From the NCBI GenBank assembly GCA_002494885.1, contig DACV01000007.1, forward strand, positions 360,001 to 424,000: a stretch of DNA of 64,000 nt, given 5' to 3'. The translations under genes were made by a program, and so were the position numbers. Shown in pieces: positions 1 through 7,357 of the stretch. The DNA is from Methanobacterium sp. UBA44. Lineage in GTDB: Archaea > Methanobacteriota > Methanobacteria > Methanobacteriales > Methanobacteriaceae. How positions within the stretch are numbered: the stretch's first letter is position 1; each line of letters starts with the position of its first letter. The notes below the pieces were generated by a model. The model searched no databases. It was not told where the DNA came from and saw nothing but the letters and a program-made list of their open reading frames with translations.

Positions 1-948
1 GGAGCAGTTGACCCATCCATAATTACTACAGAAAGAGGAATTTGGGCTGTAAAATGGTCTTTTATTGGATTATTTCCAACAGCCATCATACAGCTCATTA
101 TTGTATTGTTAACAGGAAGTGTAGCGTTACTTGCTGATACAATTCATAATTTTGGAGATGCTGCAACCACAATTCCTTTATGGATTGCATTTGCACTTGC
201 AAGAAGACCCGCCAGTAAACGATTTACATACGGATACGGGAAAGTAGAAGACATTGCAGGAGTAATAATAGTTCTAATAATCCTTTCAAGCGCAATAATT
301 GCAGGATATGAATCTATAAACAGATTCTTCAATCCACAACCATTAAATTTTCTATGGGCAGTTATGTTAGCCGCGATAGTTGGTTTTGCTGGAAATGAAA
401 TTGTTGCAAGATTCCGTATTAAAATTGGTAAAGAAATAGGCAGCGCAGCGTTAATTGCAGATGGTAATCATGCTCGTGTAGATGGATTTACAAGCCTGGC
501 CGTTTTATTCGGTGCAGTTGGTGTATATTTAGGTTTCCCTTTAGCTGACCCTTTAATTGGACTTCTAATTACAGTTGTCATCTTTAAGATTGTCTGGGAT
601 TCAGGTAAATCTGTCTTTACTAGATTAATTGATGGAGTAGATCCTGAAGTCGTTGACGAGATAAAACATTCTATTACTCATATTAAAGGCGTGCAAGATA
701 TCGGAGAAATTAGGGTAAGATGGTTAGGGCACAGGCTTCATGCAGAAGTAAATATTGCTGTAGATCCAGATTTATCCGTTGAAGAAGGTCATGAAATAGC
801 AAAAGAAGTTCGACATCAACTTTTACATCATTTAGAATACTTATCTAATGCTACAATTCATGTAGATCCTTTAGATGCTTCTGGCGAAAAATACCATAGT
901 ATTTCTAATCATACACATGGAAGCTCACCCATGCACTCACATAAATAA
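1..948 (+). CDS. Cation diffusion facilitator (CDF) family metal transporter, 5'-truncated by window edge
   Basis: The frame is open from base 1, so the start codon lies outside the window; 315 residues are visible. CDF proteins export divalent metals (Zn, Fe, Mn, Co) in exchange for protons across the cytoplasmic membrane. Visible family marks are the first metal-site helix (D-T-I-H-N-F-G-D, about residues 46-53), hydrophobic membrane segments, a second metal-site motif H-A-R-V-D (about 157-161), and a cytoplasmic C-terminal domain from about residue 210. The tail is rich in His (H-T-H, H-S-H near the end) and may bind metal. TTG at 106 is an internal codon, not a start. The metal cannot be told from sequence alone. 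Confidence 0.92.
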   Translation, partial: GAVDPSIITTERGIWAVKWSFIGLFPTAIIQLIIVLLTGSVALLADTIHNFGDAATTIPLWIAFALARRPASKRFTYGYGKVEDIAGVIIVLIILSSAIIAGYESINRFFNPQPLNFLWAVMLAAIVGFAGNEIVARFRIKIGKEIGSAALIADGNHARVDGFTSLAVLFGAVGVYLGFPLADPLIGLLITVVIFKIVWDSGKSVFTRLIDGVDPEVVDEIKHSITHIKGVQDIGEIRVRWLGHRLHAEVNIAVDPDLSVEEGHEIAKEVRHQLLHHLEYLSNATIHVDPLDASGEKYHSISNHTHGSSPMHSHK

Positions 949-1529
949 ACCTAAAATCTAACTAATTTAATTTATTTTCTCTTTTTTGAACTTAATCTAT
1001 ATTCTGCTCCAGCGACTACTCAGCAGCAATAAAAACGAATAAAACCAATTAACAACCTAAATAAACAAGGCAAAATACAAAATAAACATATTGGATTAAA
1101 GAACATTCCAGAACATATAAAATCAAAAATAATATTTAAATCTTGGTTTATTCCTTCAATAATATAAAAATCTTCGTTCATTTAAATCATTATAAGTGAT
1201 GCCATGGTGGCTCATCTTTGAACCACCTTTGAAGCAATTTATATACCAACAACTGAAATAAAACTAATTTTAAAAAGGATAGGGAAAGATGTGATTTTAT
1301 TTGCAACATTAGGGGAAATGCTTTTATCACCTTCCTATCTGCTTTTCTACATTTTACAACTAATTTAACTTATTCTTTGCCAATTTTCATTTATTCCGAA
1401 GGTTGTCAAAAACTCCCTTCATTCCTATGATTGAAACTCATTAAAGACTTTCTTACTCGTGAGAAAAATAAAAAATTAAAATAAATAGCTAATTTATCCT
1501 TATCTATTTAAAAATTAAAGAGGAAAAAA
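949..1529. other. Intergenic region with a promoter-like site and hairpins
   Basis: No convincing protein gene is visible on either strand. A strong archaeal promoter-like element lies at 1231-1245 (purine-rich BRE-like bases followed by TTTATATA). Just upstream, at 1207-1227, GGTGG and CCACC can pair. Downstream is an imperfect hairpin, listed separately as a candidate RNA. The rest is AT-rich with no recognisable motif. Confidence 0.5.
1266..1360 (+). ncRNA. Candidate small non-coding RNA
   Basis: The TATA-like box TTTATATA at 1238-1245 predicts transcription starting about 1265-1270. The following sequence can fold: GATAGGGAA near 1280-1288 pairs with TTCCTATC near 1333-1340 (one bulge), and GTGAT (1291-1295) pairs with ATCAC (1326-1330). 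The stem is capped by a loop of about 30 nt and followed by a T-rich stretch. No open frame starts here. No known RNA family is recognised; the fold and 3' end are inferred. Confidence 0.3.
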
Positions 1530-1916
1530 TCATTCATAATTATCATAATAATTGTCATCTATTGGTTCCTCTTTGTAACCTGGTGATCTATCATGTGTGT
1601 GGCTTGTTGTTTGTGTATCTACCCATTTTCCACAAAGAGGGCAGTTTCCATATCTATGATATGTTTGTACTGGGCTAGGGTGGTACTCTTGGCATTGATC
1701 GCACCAATATTTATTAGTCGATTTTTTCTTTGAGGTACTGTTTACTTTTTTATCGGCTGTTGTGTTATTAACCGTTGTAGTAATATTGTTTTGGGTAGTA
1801 ATGTTACTAATGGTATTATTATGATTATCATTAATCCCTAACAATGAGTAGGTTCCATAAGCTAAACCAGATACGAGAACTAGTATAATTAATCCTAAAA
1901 TAACTTTTTTGTCCAT
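1530..1916 (-). CDS. Membrane-anchored small protein with zinc-ribbon-like Cys pairs
   Basis: A 128-residue protein of unknown function. Residues 4-27 form one hydrophobic helix, acting as an uncleaved anchor or signal. Residues 28-65 are an Asn/Thr/Ser-rich linker with about five N-x-S/T sequons (N-N-T, N-I-T, N-N-T, N-S-T), which AglB, encoded in this window, could glycosylate. Residues 71-94 carry two Cys pairs, C-D-Q-C and C-P-L-C-G, a rubredoxin or zinc-ribbon-like arrangement, followed by a His/Asp-rich tail. The architecture suggests an extracellular metal-binding domain tethered to the membrane. It stands alone between long spacers. Confidence 0.65.
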   Translation of the reverse strand: MDKKVILGLIILVLVSGLAYGTYSLLGINDNHNNTISNITTQNNITTTVNNTTADKKVNSTSKKKSTNKYWCDQCQEYHPSPVQTYHRYGNCPLCGKWVDTQTTSHTHDRSPGYKEEPIDDNYYDNYE

Positions 1917-2748
1917 TTTTAATCACTATTTCCTCTTATTTCAATGATATAATCCTAACTATAAAATGAATATACTTGTTTACATATTTAAATACCCATC
2001 ACATTTAATGATGCATTTACATACATATTAAACCCTTTTAAAAGCTGATTGAGATTCTGCTACTTATTTTCAGAGATTTCATTTTATAATGTAACAAAGA
2101 ATCCATCAGTATCCTCATATACTACATTATACCCGTAATTTTCAGCTTTTTTCATTGCATCTTTTAGAAATATAAACAGTGCTTCAGCCCTTAACAGAAG
2201 ATTTTAACCGATTAATTCATTAATGAATTCAATTGCAGAATTTAACCGAAGAAATCATTAATTGAAGCTAACCGATGATTTAAACTGCTGGTCCTCATTG
2301 CAGAATTCAATGATTAGATCCATTAATTTTAACCTTTTTAGGCACAACTGCTTAATTTTAGCCTTTAAAAACAATTAATTAATGTCGCTTACACCTCGTA
2401 CTTATCTAAATACCCAAGCTCTGGCCACTGCCTTTTCATAAACTCCCCAAGCGCCCAAATGCATACGGCTTAGAAACAAATCACAGATCCACCCACGCTG
2501 CAAGGCGTTCGTCTTCGCATCTAAAAAACAATGCTAGAGAACTTTAAAACACTAAAAAAAAGCTATTAAAAAGAGTTAAAGGGCCTGTTTTGACCCTTTA
2601 AAGTTGTGCCATCAAATAATTTAGGGGGTTGGGAAAAAAGATTTGTGTTGGATTTTCCCCTGCTCCAGTGTCTGTTCTCATTTCATAAGTCTGTATAGTT
2701 GCATGAAAAATAAAAAAAATAATTATATTGTATAAAAAAAATTTATAA
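1917..2748. other. Long spacer with decayed sequence and AT-rich repeats
   Basis: About 830 bases without an intact gene. It holds a family B DNA polymerase relic (2084-2188, minus) and a perfect palindrome, AATTCATTAATGAATT, at 2214-2229. The motif AACCGA occurs three times between 2205 and 2275, and the motif TTGCAGAATT twice (2233 and 2299). At 2389-2469 (minus) a short open stretch ends with W-P-E-L-G-Y-L-D-K-Y-E-V and a stop. It is less AT-rich than its surroundings and looks like the 3' end of a lost gene, which I do not recognise. Confidence 0.5.
2084..2188 (-). pseudogene. Relic of family B DNA polymerase (motif C region), copy 1
   Basis: The minus strand reads K-D-A-M-K-K-A-E-N-Y-G-Y, then N-V-V-Y-E-D-T-D-G-F-F-V-T-L, then a stop at 2084-2086. 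The D-T-D-G-F-F core with preceding hydrophobics and Tyr is the motif C (second catalytic Asp) segment of archaeal family B polymerases. Only about 35 codons remain. A longer related relic lies at 6570-6833, and both become unrecognisable at almost the same point after motif C. Decay is plain because no start, no exonuclease domain and no thumb domain are present. Confidence 0.65.
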
Positions 2749-2850
2749 ATTAATGAAGTCTTCTTTTACTATGATCTTGTTAAATTAGAAACTTGTGATA
2801 CAAAAGAGCTATTAAAACAAGCACGAGAAATTGAAGCGAAGGAGGTTTAA
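2741..2850 (+). other. TATA-like site and 3' fragment of a small open frame
   Basis: TTTATAAAT at 2742-2750 resembles an archaeal TATA box. From 2749 a frame of 33 codons runs to TAA at 2848-2850, ending K-Q-A-R-E-I-E-A-K-E-V. It has no acceptable start codon. Its end sits directly on the RBS of the next gene, as in coupled operons. It may be the remnant of a truncated upstream partner or a frameshifted small gene. Confidence 0.25.
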
Positions 2851-2851
2851 A

Positions 2852-3052
2852 ATGGCAGAACTATTAGAAATAATTGACTTTGCGATTAGCGAAGAAGTGG
2901 AAGATTTAAATCAAATGGAAGAAGATCTTAATAAATATAGGTTAGAACATCCATTTGCAAGGAAAATAACCAGTTTAGAGAAAAGAATAGAAAGTCAAAA
3001 ATCAATAATTAAAGGCATGAGAATAGTAAGAAATATAGTATTAAACTCGTAA
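2852..3052 (+). CDS. Small coiled-coil protein, function unknown
   Basis: Sixty-six residues starting at ATG 2852, chosen because AGGAGG lies 6-12 bases upstream; an in-frame TTG at 2831 would place the RBS inside the gene. The protein is highly charged and helical (repeating E-E-V-E-D-L, E-E-D-L, K-R-I-E patterns), consistent with a short coiled coil, with no cysteines and no membrane segment. It follows immediately on a decayed frame and faces the minus-strand gene at 3129. No family is recognised. Confidence 0.55.
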   Translation: MAELLEIIDFAISEEVEDLNQMEEDLNKYRLEHPFARKITSLEKRIESQKSIIKGMRIVRNIVLNS

Positions 3053-3128
3053 AAATTAAAATAATAATGACTTTAAGAAAGTTTAAATTCCAGATTATCC
3101 CCGAAAAATTTCTGCAAGTTTAAAAAAA

Positions 3129-3350
3129 TTAAATTGGTTCAAGATTCACAATTTCGAGACTACCATCTGCATGAGGGATGGTTAACCAATGAAGTTTGTA
3201 TTGATTTTTCTCATCTTCATCGTATTGTCTGAGCGCTTCCTCTATATCATCGCGTTCAAGGGAATCAAGCTCGATTCCAAACATCTCTTCAAATTTTTCT
3301 AGGTCTTTTTCTTCCTTTATCTTGATACTGTCTATCGCAATAAATATCAT
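3129..3350 (-). CDS. Small acidic protein, function unknown
   Basis: Seventy-three residues with a good RBS (AGGAG about 7 bases before the ATG at 3350). It is rich in Glu/Asp, with a hydrophobic strand at the N-terminus (I-F-I-A-I), a charged helical middle (about 13-48) and a C-terminal segment with predicted strands (L-H-W-L-T-I-P-H-A-D-G-S-L-E-I-V). It lies last in a run of three co-directional minus-strand genes (4472 to 3129). No family is recognised. Confidence 0.55.
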   Translation of the reverse strand: MIFIAIDSIKIKEEKDLEKFEEMFGIELDSLERDDIEEALRQYDEDEKNQYKLHWLTIPHADGSLEIVNLEPI

Positions 3351-3380
3351 GTTTTTTCTCCTTTCGTTTTCAAAAATCTA

Positions 3381-3764
3381 TCAAAGTGGATTAAATGCCT
3401 CTTGCGGGCAATTTTTAACATCTCTGCTATAAATTTCTATTTTATCTATCAAAACAAAATAATCATGTTTAAAAAATAGTTTACCTTGTTCATCTGTTTT
3501 TTGCATAATAGGTTTTATTGCTTTGACTCCTATATCTACAAGTTTCTTGAACATGCCCAACGACAATGTCCCAATAAATATTTCAGCTTCAATTTCAGAC
3601 ATCATCTGCTTTACTTCTCTTGGATGGCGTATTGTCATATCTACTCGTGTTATGTCTACAGGGCCAAATATCTCTTCTAGTTCCTGTTCCTGTTCTTTTC
3701 TATATGGATGTCTACTCAGCCATAATATTTTTACTGGTTCTTTAGTTATTTTATCACTCTCCAA
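3381..3764 (-). CDS. Small alpha/beta protein, function unknown
   Basis: 127 residues. The only plausible start in this frame is TTG at 3764. The N-terminal part reads K-I-L-W-L-S-R-H-P followed by a helix ending in E-E-I-F-G, then alternating strands and helices (A-E-I-F-I-G-T-L-S-L; V-K-A-I-K-P-I-M), suggesting a small Rossmann-like fold. No catalytic motif is clear. It lies between a predicted nuclease and a small acidic protein, probably in one transcript. A loose resemblance in layout to small CRISPR-accessory Rossmann proteins is only an impression; no cas gene or CRISPR array is present here. Confidence 0.55.
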   Translation of the reverse strand: MESDKITKEPVKILWLSRHPYRKEQEQELEEIFGPVDITRVDMTIRHPREVKQMMSEIEAEIFIGTLSLGMFKKLVDIGVKAIKPIMQKTDEQGKLFFKHDYFVLIDKIEIYSRDVKNCPQEAFNPL

Positions 3765-3884
3765 ACACGTATTAATCCCGTTATTTTATATTTGTATTTT
3801 AAACTACTTTCATGCTTTTTTATTGTATTATATTATCAAAAATCTCTTTTTTACTTGAAAAACTCATATAATAGCGTTGAAATC

Positions 3885-4472
3885 TTATTTTTGATTAAAA
3901 TTTCTAATTAACAAAATCTTCTCGAATTTTTCGAGGTCTTCTTCTTTGTTTGCATCTAGATCGCACCAAATATGGCCTTTTGAATAAAGTCTAATTGTAG
4001 GATTTAAATTTAAAATGGATGGTGCAAAATCACGTAATGTATCATACCATGCTCTTTGCTCATCCCGATAAATAGGATCATTATCTTTCGCATTAATTGA
4101 TTCGCAGAGATTTATCCATTTTTCCTTGTTAAAACCAATTTTAAGTTCTTCGGGATATTTTTCCAATGCTAATTTCCTAAGAGGAGTAAAATGCTGTGAT
4201 TCATCAAATTCTACAATAAAATCATGCTCTTTAATATAATAATCCACATTAGGTAATTTTTTAGCACGGACAAATTCAGAATAGCCCCTATAATTTTGGA
4301 GTATGGAATATATTTCCATTAAATTCTTGTAATGAAGGCTTTTTTCCATTTCATTTTCATTTAATGGCAAATTTATGTTATAATTTCGTTCTACTTTTCC
4401 ATAAAGAGCAGTAAGTATTTCGTAAACCCTTTCTTTACATTCTTTGCATCTTTCATAATGAGATACCGACAT
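3885..4472 (-). CDS. Predicted PD-(D/E)XK-like nuclease-fold protein
   Basis: 195 residues. The N-terminus carries C-K-E-C (about residues 9-12) in a helical segment. The centre (about 75-100) has D-Y-Y-I-K-E-H-D-F-I-V-E-F-D-E-S-Q-H-F, which resembles the core of restriction-endonuclease-like folds: a strand with D, a strand with E-x-D, then Q-H. A further conserved-looking C-terminal part contains H-I-W-C-D-L-D. This suggests DNA or RNA cleavage, but the catalytic Lys is not obvious, so the call is inferred. It is the first gene of a three-gene minus-strand run and is AT-rich like its neighbours. Confidence 0.45.
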   Translation of the reverse strand: MSVSHYERCKECKERVYEILTALYGKVERNYNINLPLNENEMEKSLHYKNLMEIYSILQNYRGYSEFVRAKKLPNVDYYIKEHDFIVEFDESQHFTPLRKLALEKYPEELKIGFNKEKWINLCESINAKDNDPIYRDEQRAWYDTLRDFAPSILNLNPTIRLYSKGHIWCDLDANKEEDLEKFEKILLIRNFNQK

Positions 4473-4808
4473 AAACTTAATATTAGAATTGGAATTATAT
4501 AATATTTTACCCTATTCAATTGAAAGAAGATAAAAATTATTTTTTCCTTTTTTAATACGTTAATTCCACCTAAATATATCAAAGTATCTATAACTCTTGG
4601 TGAAAAAAAATATCAACGTTATTCAAGAGAAAAAACTCACAAAGATAAGTTAATATGGGCAAATAAATTAATTGGATCACGTCAAATGTATAATAGTAGA
4701 TGTTAATAATTCACATAACTTTAAATTATAAATAAGAATCTACTTTAATTAAAGCATGAGTTTAATGTTAAGATTTGAAGAGAATCTAATGGATTATTTG
4801 GTGAAAAT
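4473..4808. other. Spacer with an open fragment lacking a start
   Basis: AT-rich region between divergent genes. On the plus strand 4524-4706 is open for 60 codons and ends Q-M-Y-N-S-R-C followed by TAA, but no normal start codon begins it. Its charged C-terminal half (K-K-Y-Q-R-Y-S-R-E-K-T-H-K-D-K) may be the remnant of a DNA-interacting protein; this is a guess. Promoters for both flanking genes should lie here, but none stands out. Confidence 0.3.
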
Positions 4809-6461
4809 ATGGTGCTTGTATTTTTAGGAGCATTTGCGGCTATAATTTTCTTTATTTTGCTATTTTTCTTTGCCAAAGGTTTAGAAATGGAAGAAAAGAA
4901 AATGGAAGAGAATAAAAAGAAATATAGTAAAAAATCCAATATTAATAAAATTTCAAGTTATACTACTAAAAATAAGGGAATAAATATGGCAAAAATTGAA
5001 AAAAAGGCGAATTCAATGATTGAAAAGCATAACAATATGAATCAATATGGTCGAGATAATACAGAAGAAGGAGAAATCAACAATTTCGTTTTCAAATTAA
5101 AAAAGGTAGATGGCAAAGTAAAAGTTAATGATTTATTTGTAATTCCAGATTATAATTATAAAGCTGTAGATTATGAAAAAATTAAAAGGCATAATGATAT
5201 GAATCGGTATGCATGGGACGATATGGAAGAAGGAGAAGCTCGCAATTTTATTTTCAAATTTATGAAAATAAATGGCAAAATAAAAGTCATTAATTTTGAA
5301 AAATTTAAAGATAATATCAATAAACCCCAAAAGAACGTGGTTAAAAGCTCTAATAACTTTACAAACGAAAATAAAAAATTAACTTTTAATGAAAATTCAG
5401 ATTTCTCTGAAAAATTGAATAATAATGATACAAAGCCATTGAAATTGGTCAAAAAATCTAATAACTCATTCAAAGAAAATAAAAAGTTGGTAACCAATGA
5501 AAATACAAACCATATCAAAACCTTTTTATTAGCAGATAAAAACAAAGAAAGATTATTTAAAACAGAAGATGATACATTTATCCAGTTGTATCCAGATAAT
5601 TCTGGAAATCTATTTTTTTACGAAATATTCCCTAATTTTAAAAGTAAACCATTGAATATGTCACCAGAGGATATTGGACTTAACTACCTTAAATTAAACA
5701 ACCCCTCTATTCAAGAAGTTTTAAAATATTTTGTTACTCCAGAAATGGAGATTGAAAGAATATTTAATAATCTAAGATACAAATATCTCCAATCTATCTA
5801 TTTATCTGGCTTTGAAAATCCTCAAAAATACATTAATGCAGATTATAATAAATCATTTCAAGCCCTTGCAGGAGTAACAGTTTACCAGGGAAGCGTTAGA
5901 GTAAGAAAAGATAATGATGACTTTTGGAAGGATGCAGGATTTAAAGGTCCTTCTAATACAGGCATTAACTTTGAAAATGAAAGAAATGAACTTAAATTCA
6001 TTCTCCGATACATTAGAAGTCTAAAATTGGATAATTATAGTGATTTATATAGGGAACTAATAGCAATTAAACCTGGATTTCATGAAATGTGGGTACATGG
6101 AGATTATTTTGAAAGTTGCCCATCAAAATATGACCCAAGATCAATAATTTTTAGATTGTTAAGACATATTGATGAATCTGAAATTAATGAAATTAACAAT
6201 TTGGAAGGATTACCTCGTGATATTAACGGTAAAAATTACTTTACCTATGCTTCCTGTAATGTGACTGAAGGACCATTTGTATTCCAAAAATCACAGGAAA
6301 TATCTTATTATGATAAAATACGTGAAATAAAATGCAGAGAAGATTTAAAAAAGCTTAATAATGATTTTTATATTTTAGATTATTACCATAATCAAATTGA
6401 TTCCCTTGATAAACTTAAAGAATTGTTAAAAGAAGCAGATAAATTTAAAAAATTCATGTAA
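4809..6461 (+). CDS. Membrane-anchored protein with internal repeats, function unknown
   Basis: 550 residues. Residues 2-23 form one hydrophobic helix (signal anchor), followed by a Lys/Glu-rich stretch. Two copies of a repeat of about 50 residues follow (about 75-125 and 125-170): H-N-(N/D)-M-N-(Q/R)-Y, then E-E-G-E, then F-x-F-K, then (D/N)-G-K-(V/I)-K-V. A second, shorter duplicated motif (K-S-(S)-N-N-(S)-F, E-N-K-K-L) occupies about 175-235. Residues 240-550 form a larger globular region without a recognised motif. Codon use is extremely AT-rich with many Asn and Lys, as in the neighbouring orphan genes, suggesting acquired DNA. Confidence 0.6.
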   Translation: MVLVFLGAFAAIIFFILLFFFAKGLEMEEKKMEENKKKYSKKSNINKISSYTTKNKGINMAKIEKKANSMIEKHNNMNQYGRDNTEEGEINNFVFKLKKVDGKVKVNDLFVIPDYNYKAVDYEKIKRHNDMNRYAWDDMEEGEARNFIFKFMKINGKIKVINFEKFKDNINKPQKNVVKSSNNFTNENKKLTFNENSDFSEKLNNNDTKPLKLVKKSNNSFKENKKLVTNENTNHIKTFLLADKNKERLFKTEDDTFIQLYPDNSGNLFFYEIFPNFKSKPLNMSPEDIGLNYLKLNNPSIQEVLKYFVTPEMEIERIFNNLRYKYLQSIYLSGFENPQKYINADYNKSFQALAGVTVYQGSVRVRKDNDDFWKDAGFKGPSNTGINFENERNELKFILRYIRSLKLDNYSDLYRELIAIKPGFHEMWVHGDYFESCPSKYDPRSIIFRLLRHIDESEINEINNLEGLPRDINGKNYFTYASCNVTEGPFVFQKSQEISYYDKIREIKCREDLKKLNNDFYILDYYHNQIDSLDKLKELLKEADKFKKFM

Positions 6462-6569
6462 TATAAATAACCACCAAATAAAAACTCTCTTTTTTATAAT
6501 ACTATGAATAACCAAATGGAAATTTTTAAAATATTCATTGGATTATTTTGTAATATTTGATATGGCGAA

Positions 6570-6833
6570 TTAATATTTTCCATCTTTTAATGTAACAAAA
6601 AATCCATCCGTATCAGCATACAAAACCTTAAACCCATACCTCTCAGCCTCTTTCATTGAATTTTTCAAAAAATACCTCCCTCAAGCAGTAATCGCCTCTG
6701 AAGCCTCTACACAATACCAGCGATACTGAGGGTGATTATACAATCCATATATTGTTGCGATTAATGTTTTCAGTGCTTCCTGTCTGAAGTTCAAGATTTG
6801 TTTTTCCTCAAGATCATCGGATTCTTTCATCAT
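6570..6833 (-). pseudogene. Relic of family B DNA polymerase (motifs B and C), copy 2
   Basis: The minus strand from ATG 6833 reads a fragment with R-Q-E-A-L-K-T-L-I-A-T-I-Y-G (motif B, Q-x3-K-x6-Y-G), then R-W-Y-C-V-E-A-S-E-A-I-T-A, a TGA stop at 6681-6683, then G-R-Y-F-L. The same frame continues to F-K-V-L-Y-A-D-T-D-G-F-F-V-T-L (motif C) and ends at TAA 6570-6572. In archaeal PolB the position of the TGA is Trp (T-A-W-G-R), so TGG to TGA is the likely inactivating change. The exonuclease domain, motif A and thumb are missing. It is longer than, and related to, the relic at 2084-2188. Confidence 0.75.
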
Positions 6834-6925
6834 AAACTTAATTCTTTAGGGTCTTAGTTTTTTAGGTTTCTGAAAGCTTTTGTAAGGCTGTTTTTGTGTT
6901 GTAACCTAATGTTGTGATGATCCCT

Positions 6926-6971
6926 GCCCTAAAAAACTTCGTTTTTGGGCACCAAAAATCTACGATTTTTG
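6926..6971. repeat. Hairpin array A (two short inverted repeats)
   Basis: 6926-6950 has outer GCCC/GGGC arms and inner AAAAAC/GTTTTT arms around TTC. 6953-6971 has perfect 8-bp arms CAAAAATC/GATTTTTG around TAC. The second differs by one central base from an element at 20104-20122. Same architecture as the arrays at 16350, 19938 and 34202. Confidence 0.75.
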
Positions 6972-7140
6972 AGTGCTAAAAATACAGTTAGTATGGCGGT
7001 TCTTTTCGCTGATTCTTGTGTAATTTTTTCAAGCCTAATCCTGATTTGCATAATTTGAAAAAATCTCTCAAAAATTCCATTTTTCGCTAGCTTCTATTTT
7101 TCCACGTACTGGTCTGTATCACTTCCAGTTATTTATTTTT

Positions 7141-7341
7141 TCAAATAATACTCTTTTTATATATCTTTTTGGCCTTTGTTTCAGCTTTTTTATCCTTAAA
7201 TACTTGTAGTGAGTAGGTTAATTTGTCGTCTAGTTTTTGGATTTTGAAATCATCTTTCGGGAAAATTAAAGGGATGATTTTATAGTTGAAAATGCCTATT
7301 TGATAATTCTAGTAACTGTAACATCCTTTATCAAATATCAT
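7141..7341 (-). pseudogene. Transposase relic (DDE type, IS4/IS5-like)
   Basis: The minus strand from ATG 7341 reads M-I-F-D-K-G-C-Y-S-Y, a TAG stop, then N-Y-Q-I-G-I-F-N-Y-K-I-I-P-L-I-F-P-K, and stays open to TGA at 7141-7143. The D-K-G-Y-x-S followed by a helix and I-I-P-L-I-x-P-K is the segment around the second catalytic Asp in many DDE_Tnp_1 transposases. The internal stop, missing N-terminus and broken downstream part show decay. The intact hydrolase gene begins its 3' end only 17 bases away. Confidence 0.6.
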
Positions 7342-7357
7342 TGTGTCTTTTTTCCGA

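Larger units (their letters stand above)
6462..7357. other. Gene graveyard between 4809-6461 and the Ntn hydrolase gene
   Basis: About 900 bases without an intact gene. From left to right they hold a DNA polymerase B relic (6570-6833), paired short hairpins (6926-6971) and a transposase relic (7141-7341). Between about 6970 and 7120 the minus strand has another open stretch that includes R-L-E-K-I-T-Q-E-S-A-K-R-T-A-I-L-T, resembling the C-terminal helices of IS transposases, so the transposase relic may extend to about 6970. Confidence 0.55.

Noticed and set aside
2214..2229. Perfect AT-rich palindrome as origin or operator
   Set aside because: Single site in decayed AT-rich DNA without repeats of origin-box type and without an adjacent regulator or Cdc6 gene.
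3381..3764. CRISPR-accessory (Csx-type) protein
   Set aside because: Only a loose similarity of fold pattern; no CRISPR array or cas genes nearby, so the function is left open.
3523..3858. Open frame on the plus strand opposite the 127-residue gene
   Set aside because: Antisense to a better-supported minus-strand gene; no RBS and low-complexity hydrophobic translation.
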